Origin: SHWB01 sp050246875
Lineage (GTDB): Bacteria; Pseudomonadota; Alphaproteobacteria; UBA6615
DNA: 64,000 nt
Direction: 5' to 3'
Assembly: GCA_050246875.1 (NCBI GenBank)
Contig: JBFWVF010000008.1
Span: 186,001 to 250,000 of the forward strand
The stretch's first letter is position 1, and every line of letters begins with the position of its first letter. Under the pieces are notes generated by a model that made no database searches, was not told the origin of the DNA, and saw only the letters and a program-made list of their open reading frames with translations. The position numbers and the translations under genes are program-made. Below are positions 60,605-64,000 of the stretch, piece after piece.

Positions 60605-61039
60605 ATGCGTAAAACGTTGGTGGCGCTGGCCTTTGCAGGCTTGGCTGTCGTTGTGACTGGCCCGGCGCCGAACGGCGTCTGGCCGCTCGCCGGCACGCTG
60701 GCACGGCCGGCACATGCCGAAACGACAATGCCGGCAACGGCTGCACAGCTTCTCGCGCAAGCGACGAAGACCACCCCGGGAACGCCGAAGAGCACGATCG
60801 ACCCGCGCACCCAGGAAGCCGACTGCGCCTGGGTCGGCAAGCGGACGATCCGCGTTCTGGTGCGTGACGACCTCATTGCGGCCGAGGGCTTCATGCGGTT
60901 CTACACCGCCTTCAACTGTCCGGTGCCGCATTTGAGCAGTGCGTTCGCCTGTACCTTCGGTGGCCTCAAGGAAATGATGGAGTTCGGCTTCGAGGAGCGC
61001 GTCGAGGCCTGTTGGGCGGATCCGCGTACCCAGCGTTAA
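60605..61039 (+). CDS. Small secreted four-cysteine protein of the glucan locus
   Basis: A 144-residue protein with a clear signal peptide (MRKTLVALAFAGLAVVVTG, probable cleavage after AHA near residue 38). The mature part, about 106 residues, has four cysteines (DCAWVG, FNCPVP, FACTFG, EACWAD), likely two disulfides in the periplasm. Rhizobial genomes have comparable small proteins labelled as beta-1,3/1,6-glucan biosynthesis proteins beside ndvB; that parallel is from memory. It lies 260 bp upstream of the synthase on the same strand. Confidence 0.72.
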   Translation: MRKTLVALAFAGLAVVVTGPAPNGVWPLAGTLARPAHAETTMPATAAQLLAQATKTTPGTPKSTIDPRTQEADCAWVGKRTIRVLVRDDLIAAEGFMRFYTAFNCPVPHLSSAFACTFGGLKEMMEFGFEERVEACWADPRTQR

Positions 61040-61299
61040 CTCAGACTTGGCGGGACAATACCCATGTTGCCGGTTGCAGCGGCGCCCGGTTGGACCATGA
61101 CGAAGGCGGCGCCTTCGCAGCGCGAGGACGAAATGCGTCCCCCCGACGGCAGACCGAACGAGCCCACAGGCTGACGCGTTCCAGTCCGGTCAAGATCATC
61201 GAGTGAGCCCGCTTCCAGTCCCGCCGCAACGCGTCGCCCTAATCCGATACGGCCCCCCGGCGACAAAGGCTGACTGGCAAGAGAAGGCCTGCAGGTTCC

Positions 61300-63933
61300 A
61301 TGAGAACGATACTGCTTGCCGCCGCCATCGCCGCCGCCATCGCGGCTGTGGCGTGGCACCGCCTGAACGAGCGCACCCTGCCGCCCGACCTGGCCGGCGG
61401 CGTTGCCTCGCTGTCCTACAATTTCGTATCGCCGGCCGAGCAGAGCGCCACGGGCGACCAGGCCTCCCGCATCCTGCGGCGCGTCGATCGCGACCTGTCG
61501 ACGTTGTCGGAGCTGACCGGGGCGATCCGCCTCTATGCCTCGTCTGGCGTCTTCACTGAGGTCCCGGCGATCGCGCGGCGGCACGGCTTTTCCGTCATCG
61601 CCGGCGCCTGGGTGAGCGCCAATACCGATTTTAACCAGCAGGAACTGACCTCGGCCGTCCGTCTGGTCAACCGGCACCCCAACATCCGCTCGCTGGTGGT
61701 CGGCAACGAAACGATCCTGCGCAAGGAACTGACCGTCGCCGAGCTGACCAAGGTTCTCCGCCAGGTCCGCCGCCAGGTCCGGGTTCCGATCTCGACCGGC
61801 GAGACATGGGACATCTGGCTGAAGCACCCGGAACTCGCCAAGGAAGTCGACTTCATCGCCGCGCACATCCTCCCCTACTGGGAAGGCATCGCGGCCGACC
61901 GGGCCGTGCCTTACGCGATGGAGCGGTACGAGGACCTGCGCAAGGCGTTTCCCGGCAAGAAGATCGTCATCGCCGAGTTCGGCTGGCCGAGCCGCGGCTA
62001 CAACAACAAGAAGGCCGACGCCGGACCGGCACTGCAGGCCAAGGTGCTGGGCAGCTTCATCGCCGCCGCCAAGGAGCGGGGCATCGCCTACAACGTGATC
62101 GAGGCCATCGACCAGCCGTGGAAGTCTGCCGAAGGAAGCGTCGGCGCCTATTGGGGCCTCTACGACAACGACCGGAAGCTGAAATTCTCGACCGACGGCA
62201 TCGTCGCCGAGGAAAACGACATGTGGCGCACGGCGCTGGCGGTCGCGCTCGGCTTCCTTGTCACGGTTCTCGCTCTCGGCATCTCCCAGCGGCGGCCGAC
62301 CTTCGCCCATGCCCTGGCGGTCGGCACGGCGGCGCAGGCACTGACCGCCGGCGTCGCGATGGCCGCGCTGTATCCGTTCGAGAACTACCTCAATACCGGC
62401 TCCGCGGTGGCCTGGGGCATCGGCTTCGTGCTGATGCTCCCGCTGACCGCGATGACCCTGATCAAGGTCCATGAGGTCGCCGAGATCACGCTCGGACGGG
62501 CCCCGACCCGCCTCATCTACGGCAAGGTTCCGGTGCCGCTCGGCTGGCGGACCCCCAAGGTGTCGATCCACGTCCCGGCCTATCGCGAGAAGCCGGAGAT
62601 GCTGATCGAAACGATGAACAGCCTCGCGGCACTCGACTACCCGGACTACGAGGTGCTGATCATCGTCAACAACACGCCCGACGAGGCGTTCTGGCGACCG
62701 ATCGAGGCGCGCTGCGCCGAACTGGGTGAGCGGTTCAAGTTCATCTTCCTGCCGCAGATCGAGGGTTTCAAGGCCGGCGCCTTGAACGCGGCGATGGAAA
62801 GGACGTCGCCGGACGCCGAGGTTCTGGCCTTCGTCGACGCAGACTATGTCGTCGAGCCGAACTGGCTGACCGAACTGGTTCCGGCCTTCGCCGACCCGCG
62901 CGTGGCCCTCGTGCAGGCGCCGCAGGAGCACCGCGACGGCCATGCGTCGCTCTTCAAGTCGGTGATGAACAGCGAATACGCCGGCTTCTTCGACATCGGC
63001 ATGGTCCAGCGCAACGAGGACAACGCCATCATCGCCCACGGCACCATGCTGCTGGTGCGGAGGCAGGCATTCGAGGCGGTCGGCGGCTGGACCACGGACA
63101 CGATCACCGAGGACACCGAGCTCGGCCTGCGCCTGTTCCGCGCAGGCTGGCAGGCCCTCTACACCACCCGGCGCTACGGCCGCGGCCTGCTGCCGGATAC
63201 CTATGCCGCCTTCAAGACCCAACGCGAACGCTGGGCCTATGGCGCGGTGCAGATCATCCGCAAGCACTGGCGCTCGATGCTGCCCTCGGGGCACGAGCTG
63301 AGCGCTGCACAGAAGTTCCACTTCCTGACCGGCTGGACGCTGTGGCTCTCTGACTCGTTCGGCGTCCTAGCCGCCTACCTCAACCTGCTCTGGGTGCCGA
63401 TGATCCTGTTCGTCGGCGTCCTCATCCCCATGTTGCCGTTCACCATCCCGATCCTCGCGATGCTGGGCGTCAACATGCTGCACTGCGCCCTGCTCTACGG
63501 CGTGCGGGTCAAGCTGCCGCCGCACAAGATCGTCGGCGCCGCGCTCGCCGCCATGAGCCTGCAGATGACCGTGGCGCGCGGCGTGGCCAAGGGCTTCGGC
63601 CGCGTTCGCCTGCCCTTCCTGCGGACCGACAAGGGCGGCGTCGCGGCGGTAACGAAGCGCGCGCGGAAGGGCAGCCCGGTCCTGACCGAGGTGGTGACTG
63701 GCGTCGCCCTGCTGGCCGGCGCCGTGGCGCTGTACCTCGCCAACACGACGGAGATGGTGGAGATCAACATCTTCGCCGCTACCCTGCTGGGGCAGAGCCT
63801 GCCCTTCCTGTGCGCCGGCCTTGTCTACGGCCTCGACCGTGCGGCCCGGCGCCGGCCGCCGGCGACGGTGCCGGTGGCGGCCGCGACGATGCCGGCGTTG
63901 GTACCGGTCGCGGACACTCAGCGCGCCGCCTGA
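61300..63933 (+). CDS. GH17-GT2 beta-glucan synthase (Bradyrhizobium NdvB-like)
   Basis: An 877-residue fusion: a signal anchor, a periplasmic GH17 domain (acid E137 in VVGNET, nucleophile E226 in IAEFGWPS), two helices, a cytoplasmic family 2 glycosyltransferase (DAD 513-515, TED 603-605, QRERW 641-645) and four to five C-terminal helices. The GT2 part polymerises beta-1,3-glucan from UDP-glucose across the inner membrane and the GH17 part probably cuts, cyclises or branches the product by transglycosylation. The arrangement matches NdvB of Bradyrhizobium, not the unrelated ChvB/NdvB of Agrobacterium and Sinorhizobium. The last 40 residues are Ala/Pro-rich. Confidence 0.9.
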   Translation: MRTILLAAAIAAAIAAVAWHRLNERTLPPDLAGGVASLSYNFVSPAEQSATGDQASRILRRVDRDLSTLSELTGAIRLYASSGVFTEVPAIARRHGFSVIAGAWVSANTDFNQQELTSAVRLVNRHPNIRSLVVGNETILRKELTVAELTKVLRQVRRQVRVPISTGETWDIWLKHPELAKEVDFIAAHILPYWEGIAADRAVPYAMERYEDLRKAFPGKKIVIAEFGWPSRGYNNKKADAGPALQAKVLGSFIAAAKERGIAYNVIEAIDQPWKSAEGSVGAYWGLYDNDRKLKFSTDGIVAEENDMWRTALAVALGFLVTVLALGISQRRPTFAHALAVGTAAQALTAGVAMAALYPFENYLNTGSAVAWGIGFVLMLPLTAMTLIKVHEVAEITLGRAPTRLIYGKVPVPLGWRTPKVSIHVPAYREKPEMLIETMNSLAALDYPDYEVLIIVNNTPDEAFWRPIEARCAELGERFKFIFLPQIEGFKAGALNAAMERTSPDAEVLAFVDADYVVEPNWLTELVPAFADPRVALVQAPQEHRDGHASLFKSVMNSEYAGFFDIGMVQRNEDNAIIAHGTMLLVRRQAFEAVGGWTTDTITEDTELGLRLFRAGWQALYTTRRYGRGLLPDTYAAFKTQRERWAYGAVQIIRKHWRSMLPSGHELSAAQKFHFLTGWTLWLSDSFGVLAAYLNLLWVPMILFVGVLIPMLPFTIPILAMLGVNMLHCALLYGVRVKLPPHKIVGAALAAMSLQMTVARGVAKGFGRVRLPFLRTDKGGVAAVTKRARKGSPVLTEVVTGVALLAGAVALYLANTTEMVEINIFAATLLGQSLPFLCAGLVYGLDRAARRRPPATVPVAAATMPALVPVADTQRAA

Positions 63934-64000
63934 CCGTCCCTGTCAGAGGCAAGGCGATTTCCGTCCGGCCGCTCGACGTCCCGTTCCGGCCAATGTACTT

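Noticed and set aside
61040..61299. Short open frames between the four-cysteine protein and the NdvB-like synthase
   Set aside because: Both strands give about 60-codon frames with no ribosome site, no conserved pattern and Arg-rich composition; I treat the stretch as leader or promoter DNA.
1..64000. CRISPR arrays, tRNA or rRNA genes, insertion sequences and prophage genes
   Set aside because: I looked for regular direct repeats, clover-leaf ends, transposase motifs and integrase genes and found none; base composition stays even across the window.

Overview
The window is a dense, GC-rich (roughly two thirds G+C) bacterial chromosome segment in which almost every base is coding. Gene content (TRAP and FbpB-type transporters, many CoA-ester and flavin enzymes, a Bradyrhizobium-like NdvB/NdvC glucan pair, class III CoA-transferase, PuuE-type deacetylase) points to an alphaproteobacterium with a broad catabolic repertoire. 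The exact family cannot be fixed from the sequence alone. I see no tRNA, rRNA, CRISPR, insertion sequence, phage gene or origin, and base composition looks even throughout.

Layout. (A) 1-8.4 kb: a truncated SDR, an AHL-lactonase-like MBL hydrolase, a 3-hydroxyisobutyrate-dehydrogenase-like enzyme, DinB, iron alcohol dehydrogenase, MaoC hydratase, CaiB/BaiF CoA-transferase, DapA-like aldolase, enoyl-CoA hydratase and a PRC-barrel protein. (B) 8.5-13.5 kb: formamidase-like amidase plus PuuE-like deacetylase, converging on an HpaI-like aldolase and a MetE-C-like methyltransferase, then a ketopantoate-reductase homologue. (C) 13.5-19.2 kb: cupin, DMT exporter, old yellow enzyme, LLM flavoprotein, acyl-CoA dehydrogenase, thioredoxin.

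(D) 19.3-31.5 kb is the most coherent block: ten minus-strand genes with mostly very short gaps, running from a TetR regulator through a Rieske ring-hydroxylating dioxygenase (alpha, beta), a LigB-type extradiol dioxygenase, a complete FbpABC-type ABC importer, an FAH-family hydrolase, an SDR and a lone CoxL-type molybdopterin subunit. I read it as an uptake and ring-opening operon for an unidentified aromatic compound. (E) 31.6-35.6 kb: a GntR-controlled operon of E1-alpha/E1-beta TPP dehydrogenase subunits and a TRAP solute-binding protein, with two TTGTATACA operators at the divergent promoter.

(F) 35.7-43 kb: two tandem flavodiiron-like MBL proteins (one stripped of metal ligands), an LLM oxidoreductase/LysR divergent pair, an SDR, a small membrane protein, and a LysR/Gfo-Idh divergent pair. 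(G) 43-48.7 kb: GMC oxidoreductase, TMEM175-like channel, CinA and RecQ. (H) 48.7-55.9 kb: an operon of a fluoroacetate-dehalogenase-like hydrolase, OB-fold/DUF35 protein and SCP-x-type thiolase, then a second orphan TRAP binding protein, a DMT exporter, an MDR reductase, an NTF2-like protein and an unknown anchored protein. (I) 55.9-58.8 kb: a MoaD/ThiS-like protein ending in Gly-Gly coupled to a BNR beta-propeller, a BON-domain protein, an AHSA1-like protein and a small membrane protein. (J) 58.75-64 kb: a beta-1,3/1,6-glucan locus with a GH17 membrane protein, a small secreted cysteine protein and a GH17-GT2 synthase.

Most genes belong to recognised families. The less ordinary signals are the ten-gene aromatic operon with altered active sites, the dehalogenase with an intact halide pocket, the MoaD/propeller pair, and the ligand-less MBL paralogue.
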